From NCBI RefSeq assembly GCF_029960785.1, contig NZ_JASBQE010000065.1, positions 1-64,000 on the forward strand: a stretch of 64,000 nucleotides of DNA, read 5' to 3'. This document shows, one piece after another, positions 27,666 to 36,313 of this stretch. Source of the stretch: Polyangium sp. 15x6 (GTDB lineage Bacteria; Myxococcota_A; Polyangia; Polyangiales; Polyangiaceae). How positions within the stretch are numbered: the first letter of the stretch is position 1; each line of letters starts with the position of its first letter. The notes under the pieces were generated by a model, which saw only the letters and a list, made by a program, of their open reading frames with translations, was not told the DNA's origin and ran no database searches. Both the position numbers and the translations under genes were made by a program.

Positions 27666-30505
27666 GGCTCGATCTCCTCCCACGCCAAAAACCCTTCTTC
27701 CTCGCGCCGCGCCACGTAGGCCCGTCCGGGCTCGGCGCGCACCGTGTGTGTCGCCCCGGCCTTGTCCGGAGCGGCGAGCCCGATCGGCGCGGTCCCGGAG
27801 GTCACGTGCACCTCCACCGCGCCCGGCAGCGCATGCACCTGGAGCGAGCGGCCGCGGAGCTGCATCGGCAAGGACACGCGCCGCATGCCCGGCAAGAGCG
27901 TCGGCGCGACGATCAGCGTCTCCGGGTCCTCGGGCGCCGTGCGCAGGCCCGCCACGCCGAAGGCCACGGCCTGCCACAGGCTCCCGAGCCCGGCCGCGTG
28001 CACGCCGCCCGCGGCGTTGCCCATGTTGTTGCCGAGGTCGATCGACGCCGTCTGTTCGAGGTACCGCACGGCCGTCTCGAGCAGCCCGAGCCGCGCCGCC
28101 ACGAGCGCATGAATCCCGGGCGACAGCGAGCTCCCGTGCGCCGTGCGTGGCTCGTAATAGAGAAAATTCTCTCGCCGTGCGCCGGGCGAGAACTCGTCCC
28201 AGAGCAGCGCCAGGAGCTGCACCACGTCCGCCTGCTTCACCACCTGCGAGTGCCGCGTCCGCTCGCGCCCGAGCAGCACGTCGATCGGCACCGTGCGTGG
28301 CGAGTACGCGGCGACGTCGATGTATTCGAGATCGAAAAAGCCCTTGTGCTGCTCGATCAATCCCGTGCGCGGATCCTCGCCGAGGTACATCCGCGCGGCG
28401 ATCTCCTCCCAGTGGCTGATCTCCTGCGGCGTCACCCCGAGCGCCGCCGCCTTCGCGTTCCCCACGCCCCGCGCGATCGCCGCCGCGTACCTCAGGTTCT
28501 GCCGCGCCATCCAGTTCGTGAACGCGTTGTCGTCCACGCTCTCGTGGTACTCGTCGGGCCCAATCACCCGGTCGATGTGGAACTTGCCGTCGACCTTCAT
28601 GGCGCCGCGGCTCACCCAGAAGCGCGCCGTCTCGACGAGGATCTCCGCGCCCTCCTCGTGCAGGATCCGCTCGTCGCCGGTGCCCTGCGCGTAGGCCCAG
28701 ATCGCGTACGCCACGTCGGCGCTGATGTGGTGCTCCTCCAGCCCCGACAGGATCGGCACGATCTCGCCGACCGGGCTCCGCACGAACTCGGGCGTCGTCT
28801 CGTCCCCCGTGTCCGCCGACTCCCACGCGTAGAGCGCGCCCTCGTAGCCGAGCTTCTTCGCCTTGCGCCGCGCGCCGTCGAGGGTGAGGTGCCGGTAGAG
28901 GAGGAGCGTCCGCGCCGCCTCGGGCCACGTGTGCACGTAGAACGGCACCATGAAGATCTCCGTGTCCCAGAAGACGTGACCGCGGTACGCCTCGCCCGAG
29001 AGCGCGCGCGCGCCGATCGAGCAGCGCGGATCGTGCGGCTGCACCGTCGCGATCAGGTGGTAGAGCGCGAACCGGAGCGCCCGCTCGATCTGCGGCGCCC
29101 CGTCGATCTCCACGTCCGACTGCTTCCACCGCGCCTGCCACGCCGCCACGTGATCCGCGAGCAGCGCGTCGAACGACGTCGCCGCCGCTTGCCGCTCGAG
29201 CACCTCGACCCGTTGCACCGGCGTCGTTCCGTCACGCGACGTAAACAGACCGACCACCCGATGCAGCACGCTCGGCTCGCCGAGCCGGACGTGAAGCGTG
29301 CACCGCTCCATCGCCGACGCCGGCCCGACCTCCCGCTCGCAGCGCATCTCGAGCGACCCTGGATCCGCCGCCGTCGTACGCGACGCGAGCGCGAGCTCGA
29401 GCCCGCCGTGCGTCTTGCCCACGAGGATCGGCCCCACGAGCCCGTGACGCGGCTCGAACCCGGCCCAGTGCGACGAGCCGCTCCCGCTCTTCACGTCGCC
29501 CGACAGCACCGCGTCGATCACCACCGTGCCCGAGAAATTCTGCGGCGAGATCTCCACCGCCTCGAGCAGCAGATGCCGGTTCGCGAGCGACGCGAGGTGC
29601 ACCGTCCGGATCCGCGTCGCGTGCCCGCCCGGCCCGGTCCCGAGCCCGTCGCGCAGGACGAGCCCACGCCGCAGGTCGAGCGTCCGGTGGTGCCGCTCCA
29701 TCGACGTCGTCTCCACCCCGAACGGCTCGCCCTCCACCGTGAACCGGAGCCGCCCCCAGTCCGGCGCGATCACGAGCTCCGGCACCGGCGACACGTCCGA
29801 CGACGCCTCGAACGCCCCCGCCAGAAACGTCGCCGGCCGCGACACGCTGCTCCCCTCCGCCAGCGATCCGCGCATCCCGAGGTAGCCGTTCGCGATCGTC
29901 AAAAGCGACTCGATCTCGTGCTCCCGCGCCACGTCGAAGCCGCTCTCCACCACCACCCACGAAGGGTCCCGCGGCGGCGCGAACGGCCCGAGCTCGGCTT
30001 CCAGCGCGAGCTGCTGCTCCAGGATGTCCGCGAGCCCCCCGAGCCCGTACGCCTCGCCCACGACGAGCACGTCCTCCGGATCGAGCCCGAGCGGCCGCGC
30101 GATTTCGTGCATCATGAACGAAAGCACGTCACCTCGGTCTGCCGTCTGCGCGACCTCGATGGGCCTGCCGCGGTGATCGAACCCGAAGACGTGATCCCCG
30201 CTGTCCGTCGCCACGTGGAGCCGTCTCCTCGGCTCCACTGCGAGCGTCGCCTCGATCGCCGGCGTGAGCTCGCCCAGGCTCGCGTCCGTCACGATCGCCA
30301 CCCGCGCGCCTCGATCGAGGAGTGCTCCCACGAGGCCGAGGGCCCGCGTCGACTCGGGCGCTTGGGCCGACGTTCCGCGCAGATCCCAGCTCAGCACGAA
30401 CAGGCGAAAGAGGTGGTCGAGCTCGGGCAGGGGGGACGTCGGGACGAACCCGGACGAGCGACCGGATGCGGGCTCTCGGATCTCGGCAGATGCGGTGGAC
30501 GTCAT
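27662..30505 (-). CDS. Glycoside hydrolase family 65 enzyme (disaccharide phosphorylase-like) with HAD-like N terminus
   Basis: This is a 947-residue protein starting at ATG 30505 (MTSTASAEIRE). The first 190 residues look like a HAD/trehalose-phosphatase-like domain (ARVAIVTDASLGELTPAIEA, VLVVGEAYGLGGLA) without an obvious DxDx(T/V) start. A GH65 domain follows with a beta-sandwich and an (alpha/alpha)6 barrel: FWDTEIFMVPFY, and IGPDEYHESVDDNAFTNW holding the general-acid Glu. It should phosphorolyse or hydrolyse trehalose, maltose or kojibiose. Fusion to a HAD-like domain suggests a linked sugar-phosphate step. It is upstream of, and coupled to, the stress protein gene. Confidence 0.8.
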   Translation of the reverse strand: MTSTASAEIREPASGRSSGFVPTSPLPELDHLFRLFVLSWDLRGTSAQAPESTRALGLVGALLDRGARVAIVTDASLGELTPAIEATLAVEPRRRLHVATDSGDHVFGFDHRGRPIEVAQTADRGDVLSFMMHEIARPLGLDPEDVLVVGEAYGLGGLADILEQQLALEAELGPFAPPRDPSWVVVESGFDVAREHEIESLLTIANGYLGMRGSLAEGSSVSRPATFLAGAFEASSDVSPVPELVIAPDWGRLRFTVEGEPFGVETTSMERHHRTLDLRRGLVLRDGLGTGPGGHATRIRTVHLASLANRHLLLEAVEISPQNFSGTVVIDAVLSGDVKSGSGSSHWAGFEPRHGLVGPILVGKTHGGLELALASRTTAADPGSLEMRCEREVGPASAMERCTLHVRLGEPSVLHRVVGLFTSRDGTTPVQRVEVLERQAAATSFDALLADHVAAWQARWKQSDVEIDGAPQIERALRFALYHLIATVQPHDPRCSIGARALSGEAYRGHVFWDTEIFMVPFYVHTWPEAARTLLLYRHLTLDGARRKAKKLGYEGALYAWESADTGDETTPEFVRSPVGEIVPILSGLEEHHISADVAYAIWAYAQGTGDERILHEEGAEILVETARFWVSRGAMKVDGKFHIDRVIGPDEYHESVDDNAFTNWMARQNLRYAAAIARGVGNAKAAALGVTPQEISHWEEIAARMYLGEDPRTGLIEQHKGFFDLEYIDVAAYSPRTVPIDVLLGRERTRHSQVVKQADVVQLLALLWDEFSPGARRENFLYYEPRTAHGSSLSPGIHALVAARLGLLETAVRYLEQTASIDLGNNMGNAAGGVHAAGLGSLWQAVAFGVAGLRTAPEDPETLIVAPTLLPGMRRVSLPMQLRGRSLQVHALPGAVEVHVTSGTAPIGLAAPDKAGATHTVRAEPGRAYVARREEEGFLAWEEIEP

Positions 30506-30633
30506 GGGCCTCGTTCGTCGAGCGAGGACCGTGCCGACGTCGCGCGCTCCCGAGGTCCCCCGATCCGTGCAGCGCCGTGGCATTTGCATCCACCGCGCAC
30601 GGAGCTCGAAACGAGCGGGCGTACGGGACGCGT

Positions 30634-31047
30634 TCAGGCGGCGAGCCGTGACAGCTCGTCGAGCAGCTTTTCGAGATCGAAGGGCTTTCGGATCATCGCG
30701 CGCACCCGTCGAACGGGCACATCGAGGCGCGACTCGTTCATCGCGGAGAGCACCATCACGGGGACGTCGATCCCTGCGCGATCGAGCGCGGCGAGGAACG
30801 CGTCGCCTTTCATCTCGGGCATCAAGTAATCGAGGAGAATCACATCGGGCCGGGTGCCTGCTTCCAGCCTTGCGAGCGCCTCGCTCGCAACGGTGTGCGC
30901 TTCTACCTCGTAGCCTTCTTCTCGGAGCAGATCGGAGAGTGCTTCGACCAGGGCATCATCGTCATCCACGATGAAAACCGAGGGCCCGGATTTCTTGTCG
31001 TCGGGGCTACCGGGTGGCGCGGCCGGCACGTTCGGGCTCGGACTCAT
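30634..31047 (-). CDS. Single-domain response regulator
   Basis: This is a 137-residue CheY-like receiver. Acidic triad: FIVDDDDALV; phospho-acceptor Asp in ILLDYLMPEMKG; switch residues VLSA; Lys in IRKPFDLEKLL. There is no output domain. The first 22 residues are a flexible Pro/Ser/Asp-rich extension. No histidine kinase lies nearby, so its partner is unknown. It is divergent from the NarL-type regulator at 31286 across 238 bp. Confidence 0.85.
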   Translation of the reverse strand: MSPSPNVPAAPPGSPDDKKSGPSVFIVDDDDALVEALSDLLREEGYEVEAHTVASEALARLEAGTRPDVILLDYLMPEMKGDAFLAALDRAGIDVPVMVLSAMNESRLDVPVRRVRAMIRKPFDLEKLLDELSRLAA

Positions 31048-31285
31048 GGGCCCCTTCCATCGAGCAGGTTCCCCGCGTCGTCGAGCCTCCGGACCCCTTG
31101 CCGCCGCCGGCTGATCGATTCATACGTTGTGAACGGCTGGCTGGGGTTTGTGATCTCGTTTGTCCAAGCGGAAATCGAGTGGGGTAGGGACTTTCCGTAG
31201 GGCGTGTTCCGCGTGCGCCCGACCACAGCCGCACTTGACGCGCGAGTCAGGCTGAGGCCCAATTCGTTGAAGGGCGGTCCTTGTC

Positions 31286-31945
31286 ATGTCGGACACGAAT
31301 AACAGCATCCGCGTTTACCTCATCGATGATCATCCGGTTTTGCGGGAGGGTTTTGCCAAAGCACTCGAAGCAGAGCCGGGGATGACCGTCGTTGGTCAGG
31401 CGGGCACGGCGGCCGATGCGCTTCGGGAAGTACAGTCGATCAAGCCCGAAGTCGTGCTGGTCGACTTGAACATTCCCGATCGCGACGGCATCGAGCTCCT
31501 CGCGGCCCTTCGCGTCCAGGTGCCCTCCGCAAAGCTGCTCGTTTTGAGCTGCTACGACGACGAATTTCGCGTCGCCGAAGCGCTTCGTGCTGGGGCGCAG
31601 GGGTACCTCGTGAAGACCAGCGAGCTCGCCGAAGTGATCGACGGCATTCGGCGAATCGCGAGCGGCGGCGCGCCGCTCAGTCAACGCATCGCGGGAGCCG
31701 TCGTTCGCGCGATGCGCAAACCTGCGCCTGAAGGCACGGGCGGTCTCGACGCGCTCACGCCGCGCGAGCGGCAGGTGCTGCGCCTCCTCGCGGCGGGCAT
31801 CTCCACCCGCGAGACGGCCGCGCGTCTCACGATCAGCCCGAAGACCGTGGAGACCCACCGCGTGCGGATCTACGCGAAGCTCGGCTGCAAGAGCGCCGTC
31901 GAGCTCACGCGGATCGCGGTCCGCACCGGCCTCATCGAGGCCTGA
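31286..31945 (+). CDS. NarL/FixJ-type response regulator with LuxR helix-turn-helix
   Basis: This 219-residue protein is an intact two-domain transcription factor. Receiver domain 8-125: YLIDDHPVLREGF, acceptor Asp in VVLVDLNIPDRDG, LVLSCYDDE and the Lys in YLVKTSELAEV. The LuxR-type DNA-binding domain is at about 150-215: LTPRERQVLRLLAAGISTRETA...SPKTVETHR. No sensor kinase is adjacent. Its 3' end runs into a bidirectional terminator shared with the pentapeptide-repeat gene. Confidence 0.9.
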   Translation: MSDTNNSIRVYLIDDHPVLREGFAKALEAEPGMTVVGQAGTAADALREVQSIKPEVVLVDLNIPDRDGIELLAALRVQVPSAKLLVLSCYDDEFRVAEALRAGAQGYLVKTSELAEVIDGIRRIASGGAPLSQRIAGAVVRAMRKPAPEGTGGLDALTPRERQVLRLLAAGISTRETAARLTISPKTVETHRVRIYAKLGCKSAVELTRIAVRTGLIEA

Positions 31946-31954
31946 ACCATCGGG

Positions 31955-31980
31955 AAAACCGAGCTCATCCCTCGGGTTTT
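31955..31980. terminator. Bidirectional rho-independent terminator
   Basis: AAAACCGAG at 31955-31963 and CTCGGGTTTT at 31971-31980 form a short stem with A and T runs on either side, so it can work on both strands. It overlaps the stop region of the convergent genes ending at 31945 and 31965. Confidence 0.6.
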
Positions 31981-32477
31981 TGATCAGGCGCGTCGATCTG
32001 CGGCGCGCCTGATCGTTTGTGCTGCAACAATAGATCGATTCGAACGCCGTCGATGGTCAGCCCTTCGATCGAGCAGTTCGTGATCGTCACGCCGGCGAGG
32101 CTCACGTCGTCGAGCGACGCGCCTTCGAACGACGCGTTGTGCATCTTCGTTTTCGCGAACGTCACGTCGTCGAACGCTGCGGACTCGAACGACACGTTTT
32201 TCACGCTGGCCCGCGCGAAGCTCGCGTCGTCGAGCTTCACGTCCTCGAACGACGCGTTGTGAATCGTCGCGCCTGAAAAACTCACGTCGTCGAACGAAGC
32301 CCTTTCGAACGTCGTGTCGTGCACCTTCGCGTCGGCCATCGATACGTCGTCGAGTTCGATTTTTTCGAACGACGCATTCGAAACCCTCATCGGCAGCGTC
32401 GGTGTGTTTCCGGACTTCGGTCCAGTCGTCTTCGCAGGGCCGCTGGGCTTCGATGGCGCCTTCTTCTTCATGCGCAC
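31965..32477 (-). CDS. Pentapeptide-repeat protein, 170 aa
   Basis: GTG 32477 lies six bases after GAGGGG. After a 30-residue Lys/Pro-rich leader, a regular right-handed beta-helix repeat begins: five or more units of 20 residues (four pentapeptides), each of the form hxNASFExhxhDDVShAxhx, for example VSNASFEKIELDDVSMADAK. The 60-bp DNA repeat is visible (tcgaacgacgc and cacgtcgtcgaa recur). Pentapeptide coils act as binding scaffolds and sometimes DNA mimics, as in Qnr; no target is evident. It lies divergent from the hydrolase gene at 32533 (55 bp between starts). Confidence 0.75.
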   Translation of the reverse strand: MRMKKKAPSKPSGPAKTTGPKSGNTPTLPMRVSNASFEKIELDDVSMADAKVHDTTFERASFDDVSFSGATIHNASFEDVKLDDASFARASVKNVSFESAAFDDVTFAKTKMHNASFEGASLDDVSLAGVTITNCSIEGLTIDGVRIDLLLQHKRSGAPQIDAPDQKPEG

Positions 32478-32532
32478 ATGCTACCCCTCTTCCCCGACTC
32501 CAGCTTCCCCGTACGGCCGGATCCAGGACGAC

Positions 32533-33369
32533 ATGCACGAGCCCGCCATGCTTCCCCATCACGCCATCGTCACCGCGCCCGGCGCGTCGCCTTCGTGCTG
32601 CGTGCTCGTACTTCATGGCATCTTTGGCTCCGGCGGCAACTTTCGGACGTTGACCCGCACCCTCGCGTCGGCCTGCCCCCGCTGGGCCTTCGTGCTCGTC
32701 GACCTCCGCGCGCACGGCCTCTCCACGTCGCTCCCGCCCCCGCACACGCTCGGGGCCGCGGCCGACGACCTCGTGCGGCTCGGCTCTGCGCTCCCGTTCG
32801 AGGTGCGCGGCGTGATGGGCCACTCCTTCGGCGGCAAGGTTGCGCTCGCGTACGCCGCCCTGCGGCGCGGCGAGCTCGACCAGCTCTGGGTGCTCGACTC
32901 GACCCCGAGCGCGCGTCCTTTCGGCATGGAGAACGTCGGCGCGGCGAAGGTCCTCGCCATGCTCGAGTCCTTCCCCGCGGAGCTTCCGTCCCGCGAGCGC
33001 TTCCTCGAGCTCGTCACCTCGCATGGCGTCTCCCGCGCCGAGGCCGACTGGCTCGCCATGAACGTCCGTCGCGAGGGCGACGCCTTCCGCTTCCGCCTCG
33101 ACCTCGCCGCGATCCGCGACCTGCTCACCGACTACTTCACCGAGGACCTCTGGCCGGTCGTCGAGCAGCCCGACGGCCGTCGCCGCACGGGCTTCGTCAT
33201 CGGCGGCCGCTCGGACACGGTCAGCCCCGAGGACCGCGCGCGCCTCACCGCGCTCGCCGCGAAGGACCCGACCCTCGGCGTGCACATCCTCCCGAACGCC
33301 GGCCACTGGGTGCACGTCGACGACACCGAGGGCCTTTTGCGCATCCTCACGGCGGCCTTCGGCGGCTGA
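32533..33369 (+). CDS. Alpha/beta hydrolase
   Basis: This 278-residue protein has a complete catalytic set: oxyanion region LHGIFGSGGNF, nucleophile elbow GHSFGGK (the Ser), acid region FVIGGRSDTVSPEDR and catalytic His in PNAGHWVHVDD. The layout matches the YbfF/MhpC-like branch (LVDLRAHGLST). ATG 32533 follows AGGACGAC. The substrate is an unknown ester or thioester. Confidence 0.85.
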   Translation: MHEPAMLPHHAIVTAPGASPSCCVLVLHGIFGSGGNFRTLTRTLASACPRWAFVLVDLRAHGLSTSLPPPHTLGAAADDLVRLGSALPFEVRGVMGHSFGGKVALAYAALRRGELDQLWVLDSTPSARPFGMENVGAAKVLAMLESFPAELPSRERFLELVTSHGVSRAEADWLAMNVRREGDAFRFRLDLAAIRDLLTDYFTEDLWPVVEQPDGRRRTGFVIGGRSDTVSPEDRARLTALAAKDPTLGVHILPNAGHWVHVDDTEGLLRILTAAFGG

Positions 33370-33409
33370 GGACTTCTCGCGAGGGTTTTTCCGGGCTACG
33401 GGAGGGGCC

Positions 33410-34195
33410 ATGCGAATCGCCTCCTGGAACGTGAACTCGATCCGCGCCCGCCTCGAACACCTCCGCACCTTCCTCGGGAGCGCGAGCCCGGACGTCCTCT
33501 GCATGCAGGAGACCAAGGTCGAGGACGAGAAATTCCCCGAGGAGGCCCTCGGCGACGCTGGCTACCGCGTCGTCTACTTCGGGCAGAAGACCTACAACGG
33601 CGTCGCCATCGCCGCGCGGTACGGCCTCGGCATCGAGGACGTGAAGAAGAACCTCGACGGCGACGAGGACGACGCCCCGCGCAGGCTCCTCGCCGCCACG
33701 ATCGAGGGCGTCCGCATCGTCAACGTCTACGTGCCCAACGGGCAGGCCGTGGGCACGAAGCCCTTCGCCTACAAGCTCGCCTGGTTCGAGCGGCTCGGCC
33801 TCGACCTCGCCACGCACCACAAGCCGGACGAGCCCTTGCTCGTCTGCGGCGACTTCAACGTCGCGCCCACGAACCTCGACGTCCACGAGCCCAAGCGCTG
33901 GGAGGGGCAGGTCCTCTGCCACCCGGACGAGCGCGCGGCCCTCGGGCGCCTGCTCTCCTGGGGGCTCGTCGACGCCCTGCGCGAGCGTCACCCCGACGAG
34001 AAGGTCTACTCCTGGTGGGACTACCGCATGGGCGCCTACCGCAAGAACCATGGCCTGCGCATCGACCTCGCCCTCGTCACGTCGCCGCTCCTCGCGCGCA
34101 CGAAGGACGTGTGGGTCGACCGCAGCGTTCGTGAGCTCGAACGACCCAGTGACCACGCCCCCGTCCTGATCGACATCGGCGAAAGTCAAGCCTGA
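33410..34195 (+). CDS. xthA: Exodeoxyribonuclease III
   Basis: This 261-residue AP endonuclease/3'-exonuclease of base-excision repair has MRIASWNVNSIRARL (Asn7), the metal-ligand Glu in CMQETKVEDEKFP, the Tyr in VNVYVPNGQ, GDFNVAPTNLDVHE (Asp/Asn), YSWWDYRMGAYRKNHGLRIDL and catalytic RPSDHAPVLIDI. Length and all motifs are normal. It lies 40 bp after the hydrolase gene and may be cotranscribed. Confidence 0.95.
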   Translation: MRIASWNVNSIRARLEHLRTFLGSASPDVLCMQETKVEDEKFPEEALGDAGYRVVYFGQKTYNGVAIAARYGLGIEDVKKNLDGDEDDAPRRLLAATIEGVRIVNVYVPNGQAVGTKPFAYKLAWFERLGLDLATHHKPDEPLLVCGDFNVAPTNLDVHEPKRWEGQVLCHPDERAALGRLLSWGLVDALRERHPDEKVYSWWDYRMGAYRKNHGLRIDLALVTSPLLARTKDVWVDRSVRELERPSDHAPVLIDIGESQA

Positions 34196-34199
34196 CTTC

Positions 34200-34264
34200 G
34201 GACAATCTACGTCCGATCGGTCCAGAAACGTCCTACCCAATCTAGGACATATCCTGTCCGATCG
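34200..34264. repeat. Two 20-bp palindromic direct repeats
   Basis: GGACAATCTACGTCCGATCG at 34200-34219 and GGACATATCCTGTCCGATCG at 34245-34264 are 45 bp apart, start to start. Each has a GGAC...GTCC dyad followed by GATCG. They lie between xthA and the gene at 34318, where they could terminate the first or regulate the second. Confidence 0.45.
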
Positions 34265-34317
34265 CCCCCCATTTCGCCCCCGATCGAACGACGCGATTTG
34301 CTAGTTTTCTCCGCGTG

Positions 34318-34755
34318 ATGCGGCTCAACCTGGATGGTTATTCGCTCGACCTTCCCCCCGCCTGGTCCGGCCTCGAGGACGTGACCTACTCCGATCCGAG
34401 CACCCTGCCTCCGGTCGCGCTCGCGGCCGAGGGAGGCACGGGCCGGCTCATGGTGGCCGAGATGCTCTTCGACGACGACGACGAGCAGCCCGGCCATGAA
34501 CCCGAAGAGCTCGAAGCCCTCATCCGCGCCTGGGGCAAACGCCGCAGGCTCGAACCCCTGGAGCAGGGCACCCACGAGCGCCCCGACGGCGTCGTCGCCA
34601 CGGCCACCTACCTCGTGCGTGGCTGCTTCGTGCAGGTCTGGTTCCTGTCGAACGGCGACCGCGTCGTGCAGGCGAGTTACGTCTGCCCCTGGGACGAACG
34701 CGACAGCGAAGAGGCCGATCGCGAGGCGATCGTGAGCTCCTTGCGCTGGTCCTGA
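34318..34755 (+). CDS. Hypothetical protein, 145 aa
   Basis: This is a small soluble protein with MRLNLDGYSLDLPPAWSGLEDVTYSD and ATYLVRGCFVQVWFLSNGDRVVQASYVCPW, ending SSLRWS. The beta-rich pattern resembles DcrB/PsbP-like or T6SS-associated DUF1795-type domains, but I cannot assign it firmly. ATG 34318 is directly preceded by an in-frame GTG that could also serve as start. It sits after the two palindromic repeats. Confidence 0.5.
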   Translation: MRLNLDGYSLDLPPAWSGLEDVTYSDPSTLPPVALAAEGGTGRLMVAEMLFDDDDEQPGHEPEELEALIRAWGKRRRLEPLEQGTHERPDGVVATATYLVRGCFVQVWFLSNGDRVVQASYVCPWDERDSEEADREAIVSSLRWS

Positions 34756-34759
34756 AGCA

Positions 34760-35758
34760 CTAGCGGTCCTTGTCGCCGCCCTCGTCCTTCTTGGCCTTCG
34801 TGGCCACGGGCGGGGGCGGCGCCGCTTCCTTGGCTTCCTTCTCTTCCTTCGCTTCGCCCGCCTTTTCCTTCGGCGCGGGCTCCCCCTTCGTGTCCTTGCT
34901 CGCCGCGCCCGCCGCGTTCGTCGCGCTCGCCGCGCTCCCCCCGCCGCCTCCGCGCAGGTACGACTCCTCCACGCACGCCGACTTCATCCTCTCGGGACAG
35001 GCGATTCGCACGTGGAAGTGATCGTCGTGCACGTCCGCGTCCGCGGGGCTCATCAGCACCGACGCGGCCTTCGTGTAGAGCTCCTTCGCCACGTTTTTCT
35101 TCGCCGCGTACTTGAGCAGCCGCGTACGCAGCCCGGCCGACACGAACAGGTACCGCACGTCGGTCTTCGTGTCGGTGAGCAGCGCCTCGACGAAGGCCCA
35201 GTTCCGCTCATCGTCGAAGCGCACCACCTCGCCGCCGCGCGGCCGCCCGTCGCTCCCGAACGCGACGAACCTGTGCGGGTTCACGTGCTTGCCTTTCTCG
35301 CTCACCATGTAGAAGCCGACGTCCGCGTCGCGCCCCGACTGATGCGAGTTGTGCCCGAAGAGCGCCCCGCCGTTCTTCGCCGACAGGTCCCCCACGTACA
35401 GGACCGACCCCTTGTGCTTCCCGCTCACCTTGGCCGCGGCGCGCCGGAGCACCCGCACGAGGTCGGGCAGCCCGTACGCGTGCCCGCCGCCGCGCACCTC
35501 GACCGACTTGCTCGACGCGAGCTTCTCGCCCCCGTACAGCCGGCCCTTGTTCGGCGCGCCCGCCGACAGCGCGCCTTTGGGCTTCCGTTCCTTCTCCGCG
35601 CCCTTCTTCGGCTCGCCCTTGTCCTTCTTGCCCTTGTCCTTCGTGGGCTCCGTCTTCGCAGCCTTGGCGCCAGGCGCGGCTTCGGAGGCGCGCGGGCCCG
35701 TGGCGACGAGCGCGAGGCCGAGGGTGAGGGTCGCGGCGATCCGAGCGAGCAGGCGCAT
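34760..35758 (-). CDS. MepA-like penicillin-insensitive murein endopeptidase (peptidase M74)
   Basis: The protein has 332 residues, with signal peptide MRLLARIAATLTLGLALVATGPRASEA. After a Lys/Glu-rich linker comes the LAS-type metallopeptidase domain: GALFGHNSHQSGRDADVGFYM holds the first zinc His and Asp, and VHDDHFHVRIACPE the second metal motif. These match MepA, which cleaves D-alanyl-meso-DAP cross-links in the periplasm. The C-terminal 60 residues are low-complexity Ala/Lys/Glu/Pro. It ends 4 bp from the convergent gene. Confidence 0.8.
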   Translation of the reverse strand: MRLLARIAATLTLGLALVATGPRASEAAPGAKAAKTEPTKDKGKKDKGEPKKGAEKERKPKGALSAGAPNKGRLYGGEKLASSKSVEVRGGGHAYGLPDLVRVLRRAAAKVSGKHKGSVLYVGDLSAKNGGALFGHNSHQSGRDADVGFYMVSEKGKHVNPHRFVAFGSDGRPRGGEVVRFDDERNWAFVEALLTDTKTDVRYLFVSAGLRTRLLKYAAKKNVAKELYTKAASVLMSPADADVHDDHFHVRIACPERMKSACVEESYLRGGGGGSAASATNAAGAASKDTKGEPAPKEKAGEAKEEKEAKEAAPPPPVATKAKKDEGGDKDR

Positions 35759-35895
35759 GACGTCGCGGACGTTAGCGCGCAAGGCGCGCGCGGGGGAGGG
35801 GATGTGTACGGCCGATCGTGGGGTTTTGCGCGACCGACCTCAGCCGTGGCTGGATCATGAGCCAGCCCACACGAAAAAAAGAAGACACCATGTGC

Positions 35896-35924
35896 TTGAC
35901 ATGAACCATCGGGACGGGTAGAAG
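35896..35924 (+). promoter_or_regulatory. Sigma-70-type promoter for the tRNA genes
   Basis: TTGACA at 35896-35901 and TAGAAG at 35919-35924 are separated by 17 bp. The -35 is perfect and the -10 partial. The tRNA-Arg gene starts 35 bp downstream. Confidence 0.6.
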
Positions 35925-35958
35925 GCTCGTCGCGTCCCACCCGAGGGCGGCGCAGGAT

Positions 35959-36032
<74 letters not shown>

Positions 36033-36098
36033 CCGGGTTCCGAGTCGACTCTACCCAGGGGAGCTCGGGAGACCGTTGAAAAGATAAGCAGCAAAACC

Positions 36099-36171
36099 GG
36101 GCCATTAGCTCAATTGGTAGAGCAGTGGACTCTTAATCCATTGGCTGAAGGTTCAAGTCCTTCATGGCCCA
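36099..36171 (+). tRNA. tRNA-Lys (anticodon CTT)
   Basis: Acceptor GGGCCAT pairs with ATGGCCC, anticodon stem GTGGA/TCCAT with loop CTCTTAA, and T loop TTCAAGT. Discriminator A at 36171. CCA is not encoded. It lies 66 bp after tRNA-Arg and is probably cotranscribed. Confidence 0.93.
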
Positions 36172-36189
36172 CCCGGAAGACAGCCAGAG

Positions 36190-36220
36190 AGCCCGACGAA
36201 CGTCATGGTCGTCGGGCTTT
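36190..36220 (+). terminator. Rho-independent terminator after the tRNAs
   Basis: AGCCCGACGA (36190-36199) and TCGTCGGGCT (36209-36218) are perfect 10-bp arms with a 9-base loop, followed by TT. It ends the tRNA transcript. Confidence 0.75.
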
Positions 36221-36313
36221 CGACATTTTGTCCCTCTGTCGCCCGTAGGTATCTCGATACCCTCCTCGGATGGCGGGCGCGTGACTTATCCCGAGCGATA
36301 GCTCCGCCGTCCG

